This document shows positions 22,048 to 31,638 of a stretch of DNA of 64,000 nt, one piece after another (the stretch's first letter is position 1; each line of letters starts with the position of its first letter). The notes under the pieces are model-generated. The model did not search any database, was not told the origin of the DNA, and was given only the letters and a program-made list of their open reading frames with translations. The position numbers were made by a program, and so were the translations under genes. The DNA lies in NCBI GenBank assembly GCA_963786945.1, contig CAWBAO010000006.1, positions 496,001-560,000 on the forward strand. The letters are read 5' to 3'. This DNA comes from JADKCZ01 sp963786945. Lineage in GTDB: Bacteria; Myxococcota; Myxococcia; Myxococcales; Anaeromyxobacteraceae.

Positions 22048-23130
22048 CTAAGCAAGGCGGGGGCCAGCCGTGCCCCCCACGTCGAGGGGGAGGTAGAGGC
22101 TGGCCTCGCAGCCCCCGGCGGAGCGGTTGCGGACCTCGATGCGGCCGCCGTGGGCGTCGAGGATGCGCCGCGAGATGGCGAGCCCCAGCCCGGTGCCGTG
22201 CGGCTTGGAGGTGGCGAACGGCGTGAAGAGCCGGGGCAGCATGGCCTCGGGGATGCCCGGGCCGTTGTCCTTGACCGAGACGCGGGCCAGCGGGAGGGTC
22301 CGGCCGCTGGCGGTCCGGACCCGCTGCGAGGCCACCGCGGTCTCCAGCACCAGCTGCGGCCTGGGCCGGCCGGCCAGCGCGTCGAGGGCGTTGCGGACCA
22401 GGTTGAGGATCACCTGGGTGAGCTTCTCCTCGTCGCCGCTGACGAAGGGCAGCGACGGGTCGAACCGCTCCACCACCTCGACCCCGTCGGCGCCGGGGAT
22501 GCCGCGGGCCAGCACCCGGACGTCCCCGAGCACCTGGTGGATGTCGACCGGCGCGACGTGGAGCGCGGCCGGGCGGGCCAGGTCGAGCAGCTCGCGCACC
22601 AGGCCGTCGACCCGCCTGGCCTCGCGGGCGATCACCTGGGCGTAGTCGCGCGCGCTGCCCTCGGCCTCGCGGGCCAGCAGCTCGGCCGAGCCCTGCAGGC
22701 CGGCCAGCGGGTTCTTGATCTCGTGGGCCAGGCCGGCGGCCAGGGCCTCGAAGTCGAGGGTCCGCTCCCCCTGGCGCGGCGTCCGCAGGACCACCACCGA
22801 GCCGGCGCAGTCCGGGCCGTCGAAGAGCGGGGAGGCCTCCACCGAGACCACCACGCTCCGGTCGGCCGGGCTGGGCAGGAAGGAGGACTGGAACTCCTGG
22901 GATCGGCGGGCCCGCTCGGCCACGGCGGCCAGCGCCTCGGCGCCGGGGAGCAGGCGGACCGGCAGGCCCACCGACTGCTCCCGGCTCCGGCCGAAGAGCT
23001 CCTCGGCCGGCGGGTTGAGGTGGAGCACCGCCCCGTCGGTGCCCACCAGCACCATGGCGTCGCCGACCGAGTCGACGGCCGCGCGCGCGAGCGCCGCCGA
23101 GAGCGCCGGAGGCTGGGCCGGGGAGGACAC
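22048..23130 (-). CDS. ntrB: Nitrogen regulation histidine kinase NtrB
   Basis: 360 residues from GTG 23130, nine bases after the glnB stop. An N-terminal PAS domain (residues 10-110: DAMVLVGTDGAVLHLNPPAEELFG) precedes the kinase core. The H-box is AAGLAHEIKNPLAGLQGSAELL with the phosphoacceptor His. The N-box is ILNLVRNALDAL, and the G-boxes are VKDNGPGIP and GTGLGLAI. There is no membrane segment, so it is cytosolic like classical NtrB. It is expected to be controlled by the PII protein encoded just upstream. Confidence 0.92.
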   Translation of the reverse strand: MSSPAQPPALSAALARAAVDSVGDAMVLVGTDGAVLHLNPPAEELFGRSREQSVGLPVRLLPGAEALAAVAERARRSQEFQSSFLPSPADRSVVVSVEASPLFDGPDCAGSVVVLRTPRQGERTLDFEALAAGLAHEIKNPLAGLQGSAELLAREAEGSARDYAQVIAREARRVDGLVRELLDLARPAALHVAPVDIHQVLGDVRVLARGIPGADGVEVVERFDPSLPFVSGDEEKLTQVILNLVRNALDALAGRPRPQLVLETAVASQRVRTASGRTLPLARVSVKDNGPGIPEAMLPRLFTPFATSKPHGTGLGLAISRRILDAHGGRIEVRNRSAGGCEASLYLPLDVGGTAGPRLA

Positions 23131-23138
23131 CGGCGCGG

Positions 23139-23477
23139 CTAGAGGGCTTCCTCGCCCCGCTCGCCGGTGCGGATGCGGATCACCTCGTCGATGGGCACCA
23201 CGAAGATCTTGCCGTCGCCGATCCGGCCGGTCTTGGCGGCCCGCTCCACGGCCTCCACCACCTTGGCGACCAGGGCGTCGGCGACCACCACCTCCACCTT
23301 CACCTTGGGGAGGAAGTCCACCACGTACTCGGCGCCACGGTAGAGCTCGGTGTGCCCCTTCTGGCGGCCGAATCCCTTGACCTCGGTGGCGGTGAGGCCG
23401 GCCACCCCGATCTCGGAGAGCGCCTGCTTCACCTCGTCCAGCTTGAACGGCTTGATGATGGCTTCGACCTTCTTCAC
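23139..23477 (-). CDS. glnB: Nitrogen regulatory protein PII
   Basis: 112 residues, the family's exact length. The T-loop GHTELYRGAEYVVDFLPKVK carries Tyr51, the uridylylation site. The C-terminal signature TGRIGDGKIFVVPIDEVIRIRTGE is intact. PII senses 2-oxoglutarate and ATP/ADP and tunes NtrB and the glutamine synthetase modifying enzyme. It heads the minus-strand order glnB-ntrB-ntrC-glnA. The strong match to GlnB versus GlnK cannot be settled here; no amtB is adjacent, which favours glnB. Confidence 0.96.
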   Translation of the reverse strand: MKKVEAIIKPFKLDEVKQALSEIGVAGLTATEVKGFGRQKGHTELYRGAEYVVDFLPKVKVEVVVADALVAKVVEAVERAAKTGRIGDGKIFVVPIDEVIRIRTGERGEEAL

Positions 23478-23726
23478 GGCTCACCTCGTGGATGTGAAAG
23501 TGACGCTGACGCTACGCTTCGCCCCTGCGACCGGTCAAGGCGCCCTGCTCGTTGTGCAGGCACCCGGCTGCTCGAATCCCGGACAGCCTCCCCCCGCCAC
23601 CCGCCGACGCCGGGTCCGCAGGATCGGCGCGGCGCGGCGCTGGCGCTCGGCGGGGCGCGGCAGGCTGTCCATGGCCGACGAGGCTGCAACCAGCGGGCCA
23701 CGGGCCACGCGGTACTATCGGCCGGC

Positions 23727-24758
23727 ATGCCCGAGACCGTCCTCTTCCCGCTCCTCGTCCTCGCCACCGTGGCCCACCTCCTCTTCTGGCGGTGGAAGCT
23801 CCGGGCCCCGGGCCGGCAGGACGAGCTGCTCGAGGCGATCACCGCCGACGGGTGGCGGCTGCGGCTGGGGCGGCGGCGACCCCGGGGTGCGCCGCGCCGG
23901 ACGCCGGTGCTGCTGGTCCACGGCGTCGCCATGAACCGCCAGGCCCTCGACTTCGGCGTGGAGCGCCACTCGCTGGCGGCGGCGCTCTCCCAGGCCGGGC
24001 TCGACTGCTTCGCCCTCGACCTGCGCGGCCACGGCGGCTCGCGCCGGCCGCCGCCCGGCTACGACCACCCGTGGACGCTGGACGACTACCTGGCGCTCGA
24101 CGTCCCGGCGGCGCTCGACGCCGTCGCCGCGGCCACCGGCCAGCGGCAGGTGCTCTGGGTGGGCCACAGCCAGGGGGCGCTGCTCGGGCTGGTGGCGGCG
24201 CAGAAGTACCCGGACCGGATCGCCGGGGTGGTGGCGCTGGCCCCGCCCATCCGGCTGCCCTGGGCGCCGGTGGCGCACCGCTTCCTGCCGCAGCTGGGGC
24301 GCTGGCGGCTGTTCCGGCCCCTGGCCGAGCTGGTGGCCCCGGTGGCCGGCTGGTGGCAGCCCCGGCGGGCCGGGCTCTCCATCCAGCTCGCGAACATGGA
24401 GCGGCCCATCTACCGGCGGCTGCTGATGAACGCCATCGAGGAGCTGCCGCCGGGCGTGGTCGACCACTTCATCGCCATGGCGCGGGAGGGGCGGCTCGGC
24501 TCGCGCGACGGCCGCGAGGACTGGCGCGCGGGGCTGGCGGCCTGCCGGCAGCCGGCCCTCTTCGTGGCCGCGCCGGAGGACGGGCTGGCGCCCCCGGCCG
24601 CGGTCGAGGAGGGCTGCGCGCGCTGGGGCGGCGAGAAGTCCCTGCTGCTGGCGCCGCCCGGGGTGGGCCACGGCGACCTGGTGCTGGGAAGGCGCGCGCC
24701 CGGGGAGCTGTTCCCGGCGGTGCGCGACTGGCTGGTGGCGCGGTCGCCACCCCGGTGA
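23727..24758 (+). CDS. Alpha/beta hydrolase, membrane-anchored
   Basis: 343 residues. An N-terminal hydrophobic segment (VLFPLLVLATVAHLLFW) likely anchors it. The fold begins with VLLVHGVAMNRQALDF (oxyanion region HG). It continues with the nucleophile elbow WVGHSQGA near residue 148 and an acid in AAPEDGLAPP. The catalytic His is in GVGHGDLVLG. The sequence resembles serine esterases/lipases acting on acyl chains, but the substrate is not deducible. It meets the Nudix-MBL gene tail to tail (25 bases apart). Confidence 0.88.
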   Translation: MPETVLFPLLVLATVAHLLFWRWKLRAPGRQDELLEAITADGWRLRLGRRRPRGAPRRTPVLLVHGVAMNRQALDFGVERHSLAAALSQAGLDCFALDLRGHGGSRRPPPGYDHPWTLDDYLALDVPAALDAVAAATGQRQVLWVGHSQGALLGLVAAQKYPDRIAGVVALAPPIRLPWAPVAHRFLPQLGRWRLFRPLAELVAPVAGWWQPRRAGLSIQLANMERPIYRRLLMNAIEELPPGVVDHFIAMAREGRLGSRDGREDWRAGLAACRQPALFVAAPEDGLAPPAAVEEGCARWGGEKSLLLAPPGVGHGDLVLGRRAPGELFPAVRDWLVARSPPR

Positions 24759-24783
24759 GGCGCGCCTGGCCGGGGCCGTCCGG

Positions 24784-26260
24784 TCAGGCCCGGCGCCAGC
24801 GGCCGTCCCGCTCCAGGGCCCGTCCCTGCGCGGCCAGCTTGAGCAGCACCGCCAGGCCGCTGCGCTGCGCCACCGGCCAGATCCGGGGCGGGACGTCCTC
24901 GTAGGCGCGCGCCGTGATCTCGGCGAGCGTGCCCGGCTCGCGGAGGGCGTCGAGGACCTTCTCCTCGCGCTCGGCCCGGTGGGCGAGGTAGGCGCGCAGG
25001 GCGGCCACGCCGGCGGCGGCGGGCTGGCCGTGGGCCGGGTAGAGGGCGCGCGGCCCGAGCTCGACCAGCCGCTGCAGCTGGCGCTCGTACTCGGCCATGT
25101 CGCCCTCGGGCGGATCGATGACGATGGTGGAGAGCGTGGAGAGCATGTCGCCCACCAGCGCCGCGCCGGTCTCCTCGTCGTGGAAGACCACGTGGTCGCG
25201 GGCGTGACCGGGGGTGAACAGGACGCCGTAGCGGCCGCCCAGCAGCTCCCCGTCGCGGAGCGGCTTGAAGAGGACGCCGGGGAGGCGCGGGGCGATGTCG
25301 CGGTGGGCGCGGACGCCGAGGCCGCGCGCCGCCAGCGCCGCCACGCCGCCGACGTGGTCGACGTGGCCGTGGGTGAGCCAGACCTCGCGGGCCGGGCGCC
25401 CCTCGGCGGCCAGGGTCTCGAGGAAGCGGTCGAGCCGGGCCTGCTCCTCGGGCCAGGGCGAGCCGGGATCGACGACCGCGACCCGGTCGCCGAGGTCGGC
25501 GATCCAGCAGTTGGTGTGGGCGGCCGGCGGCAGCGTGGGGGTGCGGAGCGGCAGCTGCCAGAGCCCCTGCTGGTACTCGATGCGGAAGGCGGCCCGGTCG
25601 GGCTGGCGGAGGGCCTCGAGGTCCGGGGAGGGGCCGCGGGCCAGCACCCGGATCGGCCAGAGGTTGGGCGGGAGGAAGAGCCGCTCGCCGCGCGACCAGT
25701 CGTCGAGGGCGCCGGCGGCGGACAGCCAGGCGCCGTCCTCCAGCTCGCCCGGCCAGACCTCGGGCCGCTCGCCGGGGCGCCACTCGACCAGGTAGGTGAC
25801 GGCGTCGAAGCGGGCGGCGTAGAAGTCCGGCGTCACCCAGCGGCCGCCCTCCACGAAGCGGGCGCCGTCCACCTCGGCGCGCAGCTCGCGACAGCAGCGC
25901 GGCGAAGCCGATGCCGCCGGCCAGCAGGCGGGCGCGGTGCTCGGCGAGCGCGGCGGCGGGGTGGGCCGGGCCGGTGGCGACCAGCACCCCGGCCTCCTCG
26001 AAGAGCTCGCGGGCGGCGCAGGCCAGGTCGGCGGGGGCGTTGTCGCCGGGGTGGCGGACCGGGACGGCGTCGTCCTCGGGGTCGCGGCGGCCGCCCGGGA
26101 AGGCGGTGAAGCCGGGGGCGAAGCGCTGGGTGGCGCCGCGGCGGACCAGGTAGGCCTCCAGGCCGCGCGGGCCGGGACGCCAGAGGATGACCGAGGCGGC
26201 GCGGCGCGGCGTGGCCGGCGGCGGCGGCGGCCCGAGATCGTAGGCGCCCAGCTCGCTCAA
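24784..26260 (-). CDS. Nudix (NUDT19-like) and metallo-beta-lactamase (LACTB2-like) fusion (one apparent +1 frameshift)
   Basis: About 491 residues after correction. The first part is a Nudix domain. Its box is split: GGRRDPE, then 21 residues instead of 7, then ARELFEEAGV, as in the NUDT19 group of CoA-type diphosphatases. The frame changes near 25890 (CTGCTG-T-CGCGAG); dropping one base joins GFAALL to RELRAEVDGARF. The second part is an MBL hydrolase with THGHVDHVGG, the later metal ligands in FTPGHARDH and LVGDMLS, and a C-terminal helical domain like LACTB2. It shares a 4-base overlap with the M24 peptidase gene. Two hydrolases on one chain suggest detoxification or nucleotide/CoA housekeeping, which is inference. 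Confidence 0.85.
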
Positions 26261-27447
26261 GCCGGGATCCGCACCAGCTCCTGCTGGATCCTGGAGTAGA
26301 CCTGCGGGCCGTCGGGGCGCAGCACCACGTCGATCTCGGTGCGGACGCCCATCCCCTCGTCGGGCAGGTAGATGCCCGGCTCGATGGAGAAGGCCAGGCC
26401 GGTGACCAGCGAGCGGGTGTCGTGGGTCTCGAGGTCGTCGAGGTTGGCGCCGTCGCCGTGGACCTTGACGCCGATGGAGTGGCCGGTGCGGTGGATGAAG
26501 CGCTCGCCGAAGCCCTGCGCGGCGATGCTGTCGCGGACCACCCGATCGACCTCCCAGCCCTGCAGGGTCCGCTGCTCGGCGTGGGCGCGCTTCAGGAAGG
26601 CCAGGCCGGCGTCGCGGCCGTCGGCGGCGACGCGGAAGATGCGCTCCATCCTCGGGGGAGGCGCGTCGCCGCAGAAGCCCACCCAGGTGATGTCGGCGTA
26701 GACGTCGTCGGGGCCGGTGTGGCGGGCCCAGAGGTCGATGAGGACCAGGTCGCCCTTGCGGATCCGGGTGGCGGTGGCCTCGGAGGGCTCGTAGTGCGGG
26801 TCGCCGGCGTGGGCGTTGGCGGCCACGATGGGGGCGTGGTCGTACTCGAGGCCGGCCTCGCGGAAGCGGTCGGTGAGGAAGCGCTGGATCTCGAATTCAC
26901 TGGGTTCTTTCCCGACCCGGAGCAATTCACCGATGCGGGCGAAGGCGGCGTCCTTGGCGGCGTCGATGGCGGCGAGGGCCCGGCGGTGGCTCTCGACCTG
27001 CGCGTCGGACCAGCGGCAGAGGAAGTGCTGCACCAGCTCGGCGGAGGAGACCACGCTGGCGCCCAGGCCGCGCACCACCTCGAGGGTCCCGGCGTCGACG
27101 CGGGAGAGGTAGGGGATGGCGGCCTCGGGGAAGTACTCCATGGCCAGCCGGGGGTTGGGCGGGAGCGCGCCCAGGAGCTCGCGGAGCGCGGCGTGGAGCG
27201 ACTGCCAGGAGGCGTAGCCGCGCCGGCGGCCCGGGATGCCGGCGGGGAAGGAGCCGAGCTCGATGGCGTGGACGAGCAGCTGCGGCTCGCCGCGGGCGGG
27301 GACGAGGTAGTACCACCTCCGGGTCAGCATGTGCCCATCCAGACCCAGAGCCGTGAGAGCGGTCGGGTTCTGGCCGTGGAAGTCGTAGAGGAGCCAACCG
27401 TCCAGCTTCTGCTCGGTGAGCGCTCGCTGCAGGGCGGGAATGTCCAT
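26257..27447 (-). CDS. M24 family metallopeptidase (Xaa-Pro aminopeptidase-like)
   Basis: 396 residues. An N-terminal creatinase-like domain (residues 1-150) precedes the pita-bread catalytic domain. All five metal ligands are visible: Asp in LVLIDLWA, Asp in VYADITWVG, His in HRTGHSIGVKVHG, Glu in FSIEPGIYLP and Glu in VRTEIDVVL. The protein is cytosolic. It probably removes N-terminal residues before proline or trims dipeptides. The downstream Nudix-MBL gene overlaps its stop by four bases. Confidence 0.92.
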   Translation of the reverse strand: MDIPALQRALTEQKLDGWLLYDFHGQNPTALTALGLDGHMLTRRWYYLVPARGEPQLLVHAIELGSFPAGIPGRRRGYASWQSLHAALRELLGALPPNPRLAMEYFPEAAIPYLSRVDAGTLEVVRGLGASVVSSAELVQHFLCRWSDAQVESHRRALAAIDAAKDAAFARIGELLRVGKEPSEFEIQRFLTDRFREAGLEYDHAPIVAANAHAGDPHYEPSEATATRIRKGDLVLIDLWARHTGPDDVYADITWVGFCGDAPPPRMERIFRVAADGRDAGLAFLKRAHAEQRTLQGWEVDRVVRDSIAAQGFGERFIHRTGHSIGVKVHGDGANLDDLETHDTRSLVTGLAFSIEPGIYLPDEGMGVRTEIDVVLRPDGPQVYSRIQQELVRIPA

Positions 27448-27594
27448 CCGCGCGTTCTAGCGCCCCACGGGGCGCGCGGCAATGCAGGCTCGCCCCTCGA
27501 TAAATGTAGGGGACCGGCGTCGTCAGGCCCGGCCGTGCGACGGGTCCAGGCAGACGGACCGACCGCAGGCCGTCGAGCTGCTCGTGTCGGATGA

Positions 27595-28492
27595 TCAGCC
27601 AGCCGCTGCGCAGGCGACGTTGTGGGTGACGCGCACGAGGTAGGTCCCCGCCGGGAAGACCACGCCGAGCCGCCCCAGTCGCCACGCCCGCAGCGCCGAG
27701 CGATAGGCGTCGACGAAGGCCGCCAGGCGCCCGAGTGCCTCGATGCGCTTCCACTTGTCCCGGCAGGCGATCCGAGGCTTGAAGCCGCGTCGCGGCTCGC
27801 GGCTCGCGGGTGCCGCGGTCGGCCGGACCTTGAGGATTCGCCTCTCGCCGACGAAGCCCCGTCCCGATTCGGTGGCCTGCTGTCGAGCTCGCGCTTCGGC
27901 CGCCTCCAGCTCCAGCTCGAGGCGGCCGAGGAACGCGGTGGGCTCACCACAGGACGCCGGCACCACCAGTTCGAGCCGCGCCATCTCCGGCAGGCTGCCG
28001 TTCTCGCGAAAGAAGTGGCGTAGGACGCCTGAACTCCAGCGGTGGAGCGGCCACTGAAGAAGGGCTCGACCAGAGACCAGGCCAGCGGCGGGCCCGGCGA
28101 ACCAGCCCGGCGGCGACCGGGTTGGCGAGCACGTAGACGCACTTCGCGAGGATGTCGTCGGGCGTGGTCAGGGCGACGGCGGAGTAGCTGCTGGGCGCCC
28201 AGAAGGTCTCCCATCGGCCCAGCGCAGCATTGATCGCGCGCGCGACCATCGAGTCGAAGAACTGGCCGAAGGCGGGGAGGCGGGCGTCGGGGTCCGTGAC
28301 CACCAGGTGCAGGTGGTTGGAGAGGACGCAGTAGGCGTGCACCTGGATGCCATAGCGGGCGGCGGCCACGGCGAGCAGGTAGCCGACCGTCTCGTTGGTG
28401 AGGCGGGACGGCCTCAGGAGAAAGCATCGACCGAGGCAGCGGCGGGTCACGAGGTAGACGGTGCCTGGGAGGACCTGGCGAGGTGCGGTCAT
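27595..28492 (-). mobile_element. REP-associated tyrosine transposase (RAYT, Y1 family), one apparent +1 frameshift
   Basis: About 298 residues after correction, from ATG 28492 (MTAPRQVLPGTVYLVTRR). The HUH nuclease motif is NHLHLVV near residue 68, and the catalytic Tyr is in CVYVLANPVAAGLV. These are the marks of single-copy RAYT proteins, which act on REP palindromes. The frame shifts near 28055 (TCTTCA-G-TGGCCG), after which the reading GVLRHFFRENGSLPEMARLEL is normal. The gene is a little less GC-rich than its neighbours, as expected of a transferred element. I saw no matched REP palindromes or terminal repeats at its ends. Confidence 0.85.
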
Positions 28493-28625
28493 GGGCCAGT
28501 CGAGAGCACCGGGCGTGCCGAGGCTGAGCCCAGTCGAATCCGCCAGTTTCCACACAGGAGGCGCGGATCGAGGCGGATGATTCGCGGGCTCCGGTCCGCA
28601 AGAACAACTCTGGGACAGGGGGAAG

Positions 28626-30092
28626 CTACACGGGCACGCGGTAACGCGGGCCCGACCCACCCTCCCCGGGCCGCGGGATCTGGTGCAGCCGGATCGAGTT
28701 GGTCTTCCCGGCCACGCCCATGGGCGAGCCGTGGACCAGCACCAGCCGATCGCCGGGCCGGGCGGTCCCGTCCGCCACCAGCCGGTCCGCCACCGCCTCG
28801 GCCATGGCGTCGGCGTTCTTCACCGGCTCCATCAGCGCCGGCATCACGCCCCAGTAGAGCGCGCAGCGACGTCGCACCGACTGCTCGGTGGAGAACGCCA
28901 CCACCGGCACGGGCGGCCGGAAGTGGGCCAGCAGCCGCGCCGTGGTCCCGGAGAGCGTGAAGCAGCAGATGGCCACCGCCCCGGAGCTCTCCGCCGCCCG
29001 GCAGGCCGCCGCCGCCACCACCTCGTCGAGCGGCGCCGGCGCCGCCTCGGTCAGCTGCGGGACCGCGCGCGCCGCCACCGTCGCCTCCGCCTCGCGCACG
29101 ATCCGGTCCATCATCTGCACCGACGCCAGCGGGTGCTTCCCGCTCGCGGTCTCTCCCGACAGCATCACCGCGTCGGCGCCGTCCCAGATCCCGTTGGCCA
29201 CGTCGCTGGCCTCGGCCCGGGTGGGCCGGGGGTGCTCGATCATCGAGTTGAGCATCTGCGTGGCGATGATGACCGGCTTCCCCACCGCGTTGGCCTTCTG
29301 GCAGAGCATCTTCTGGATGCCCGGCACCCGCTCCGGCAGGATCTCCACGCCCAGGTCGCCGCGCGCCACCATCAGCCCGTCGGCGGCGGCGAGGATGGCG
29401 TCGATCTGGTCGAGCGCCTCGGGCTTCTCGATCTTGGCGATCACCGGCACCACCCGGCCGGCCTGCTCCATGAGCCGCCGGCACAGCAGCACGTCCTCCG
29501 CCGTCCGCACGAAGGAGAGGGCCACCACGTCGACGCCGTTGGCGAGGCCGAAGGCCAGGTCGGCCTTGTCCTTGTCGCTCATGGCCTCGGTGCGCAGCGC
29601 CACGCCGGGCAGGTTGATCCCCTTGTGCTCGCCCAGCGTCCCGCCCTCCACCACCACGGCCGTCACCTGCACGCCGTCGGTGGACTGCACCTTCAGCTCC
29701 AGCAGGCCGTCGTCGATGAGCAGCCGGTCGCCCGGCTTCACGTCCTCGGCGAGGTGGACGTAGGTGGTGGAGACCAGCTGCTCGTCGCCCGCCACCTCGG
29801 CGGCGGTGGTGATGGTGATGGGGCGCCCCGGCACCAGCGTCACGCCGGCCCGCCCCGCCTTGAGCGGGCCGGTGCGGATCTTCGGCCCCTGCAGGTCCTG
29901 CAGCACCGCCACCGGCTTGCCGAGGTGGCGCGAGGCGGCGCGGATGCGCCCCATGGTCCGGGCGTGATCCTCGTGGCTCCCGTGGGAGAAGTTGAGCCGG
30001 GCGACGTCGACGCCGTTGCGGAGCAGCTCCTCCAGGGCCTCGGGGGTGGCGGTGGCGGGTCCGATGGTGGCGACGATCTTGGCGCGGCGCAT
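28626..30092 (-). CDS. pyk: Pyruvate kinase
   Basis: 488 residues from ATG 30092. It turns phosphoenolpyruvate and ADP into pyruvate and ATP. The N-terminal RRAKIVATIGPA, the NFSHG active-site element, QGPKIRTG, and the signature VIAKIEKPEAL (catalytic Lys) are all present. MVARGDLGVE and IATQMLNSMI follow, then the regulatory C-domain ending in VLVHGSPMGVAGKTNSIRL. The gene is divergent from the GAF/HD-GYP gene with 94 bases between the starts. Confidence 0.97.
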   Translation of the reverse strand: MRRAKIVATIGPATATPEALEELLRNGVDVARLNFSHGSHEDHARTMGRIRAASRHLGKPVAVLQDLQGPKIRTGPLKAGRAGVTLVPGRPITITTAAEVAGDEQLVSTTYVHLAEDVKPGDRLLIDDGLLELKVQSTDGVQVTAVVVEGGTLGEHKGINLPGVALRTEAMSDKDKADLAFGLANGVDVVALSFVRTAEDVLLCRRLMEQAGRVVPVIAKIEKPEALDQIDAILAAADGLMVARGDLGVEILPERVPGIQKMLCQKANAVGKPVIIATQMLNSMIEHPRPTRAEASDVANGIWDGADAVMLSGETASGKHPLASVQMMDRIVREAEATVAARAVPQLTEAAPAPLDEVVAAAACRAAESSGAVAICCFTLSGTTARLLAHFRPPVPVVAFSTEQSVRRRCALYWGVMPALMEPVKNADAMAEAVADRLVADGTARPGDRLVLVHGSPMGVAGKTNSIRLHQIPRPGEGGSGPRYRVPV

Positions 30093-30186
30093 GGCGCCTT
30101 GTACCGTCGCGGACCGGGCCGGGTCCAGCCGGCGCCCGGGGCGGCCCCGTTGTGAGCCGCGGCCCGGGGCGCTACCGTTCCCCCCA

Positions 30187-31638
30187 ATGGACCACGCTGC
30201 GCTCGTCCGCCGCCTCGAGAAGCTGCAGCGCCTCCTCGAGGTGGCCCGCGCCATGACGGCGGAGCGCCACCTCCCCACCCTGCTGGAGACCATCAACGAC
30301 GCGGCGGCCGGCGTGGCCGAGGCCGATCGCTGCAGCATCTTCGTGGTCGACCGCGACCGCGGCGAGCTCTGGACCCCGGTGGCCCACGGGACCGGCGAGA
30401 TCCGCATCCCCCTGGGCGCCGGCATCGCCGGGGCGGTGGCCGCCAGCGCGGCCCCCATCCGCATCCGCGACGCCTACGCCGATCCGCGCTTCAACCCCGA
30501 GGTCGACGCCGGCACCGGCTACCGGACCCGCAGCATCCTCGGGGTGCCCATGCTCAACACCCGGGGCGAGCCGGTGGGGGTGATCCAGGCGCTCAACCGG
30601 CGCGACGGCGACTTCGGCGACGAGGACGAGGAGCTGCTGCAGGCGCTGGCCGGCCCCGCCGCCAGCGCCATCGAGAACGCGGTGCTGCACGAGGAGATCG
30701 AGCGGCTCTTCGAGGGGTTCGTGCAGGCCTCGGTCACCGCCATCGAGGCCCGCGACCCGACCACCGCCGGCCACTCCGGCCGCGTCGCCGCCTCCACCCT
30801 GGCGCTGGCCCGCGCCCTCGAGCGGGCGCCGCCGCCCCCCTGGCGCGGCGTCCGCTTCGAGGCGGCCGCCCTGCAGCAGCTGCGCTACGCCGCCCTGCTC
30901 CACGACTTCGGCAAGGTGGGCGTCCGCGAGCACGTCCTCACCAAGGCCGACAAGCTCCACCCCCACCAGCTCGAGCTGCTCACGGCGCGCTTCGAGCTGG
31001 CCCGGGCGGCGCTGGAGAACGAGCGGCTGCGCGCCCGCCTGGCCGGGCGCGGCGAGGGCGAGGTGGAGGAGCGGCTCGCCGAGCTGGAGGCCTGCCTCGA
31101 CGTGGTGCTGGTGGCCAACCGGCCGGCGGTGCTGGCCGAGGCCGCCTCGGCCCAGCTGGCCCGGCTGGCGGGGCGGACCTTCGTCGACCCTCGCGGCCAG
31201 GCCCGGCCGCTCCTCACCGGCGAGGAGCTGCGGCTGCTCTCCATCCCGCGCGGCTCGCTCTCGGAGCAGGAGCGGCTCGAGATCGAGAGCCACGTCACCC
31301 ACACCTACCGCTTCCTCTCCCAGATCCCCTGGACCCGCGCGCTCCGCCGCGTCCCCGAGATCGCCTACGGCCACCACGAGAAGCTCGACGGCGGCGGCTA
31401 CCCGCGCGCGGTGACGGCGCCCGCCATCGCCGTGGAGACGCGGATGATGACCATCGCCGACATCTTCGACGCCCTCACCGCCAGCGATCGCCCCTACAAG
31501 AAGGCGCTCCCGGTGGAGCGCGCCCTCGACATCCTCGCCGACGAGGTGAGGCGCGGGCAGGTGGACGGCTCGCTGTTCGGGGTCTTCGTCGAGGCCAGGC
31601 CGTGGCTGGCGTCGCCCCCGGGGCGGGGCACGCCGTGA
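30187..31638 (+). CDS. GAF and HD-GYP domain protein (cyclic-di-GMP phosphodiesterase type)
   Basis: 483 residues from ATG 30187. A GAF sensor domain covers about residues 20-170 (LPTLLETINDAAAGVAEADRCSIFVVD). It is followed by an HD-GYP domain. The HD pair is in AALLHDFGKVG, and the HH-GYP element is AYGHHEKLDGGGYP. The final helix is MTIADIFDALTASDRPYKKA. About 90 residues of charged helix and loop are inserted between HDFGKVG and HHEK, longer than in the minimal domain. A role in hydrolysing cyclic di-GMP is likely because GYP is intact. The next gene starts on its stop (GTGA). Confidence 0.92.
   Translation: MDHAALVRRLEKLQRLLEVARAMTAERHLPTLLETINDAAAGVAEADRCSIFVVDRDRGELWTPVAHGTGEIRIPLGAGIAGAVAASAAPIRIRDAYADPRFNPEVDAGTGYRTRSILGVPMLNTRGEPVGVIQALNRRDGDFGDEDEELLQALAGPAASAIENAVLHEEIERLFEGFVQASVTAIEARDPTTAGHSGRVAASTLALARALERAPPPPWRGVRFEAAALQQLRYAALLHDFGKVGVREHVLTKADKLHPHQLELLTARFELARAALENERLRARLAGRGEGEVEERLAELEACLDVVLVANRPAVLAEAASAQLARLAGRTFVDPRGQARPLLTGEELRLLSIPRGSLSEQERLEIESHVTHTYRFLSQIPWTRALRRVPEIAYGHHEKLDGGGYPRAVTAPAIAVETRMMTIADIFDALTASDRPYKKALPVERALDILADEVRRGQVDGSLFGVFVEARPWLASPPGRGTP

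Noticed and set aside
23545..23600. tRNA-like T-loop (CTCGAATCCC) upstream of the hydrolase gene
   Set aside because: The arms do not pair and no anticodon stem or acceptor stem can be formed around it.
23478..23600. Sigma54 promoter upstream of glnB
   Set aside because: Only a GG-N10-GC spacing (AGGGGCGAAGCGTAGC) is present; the surrounding bases do not match either half of the consensus.
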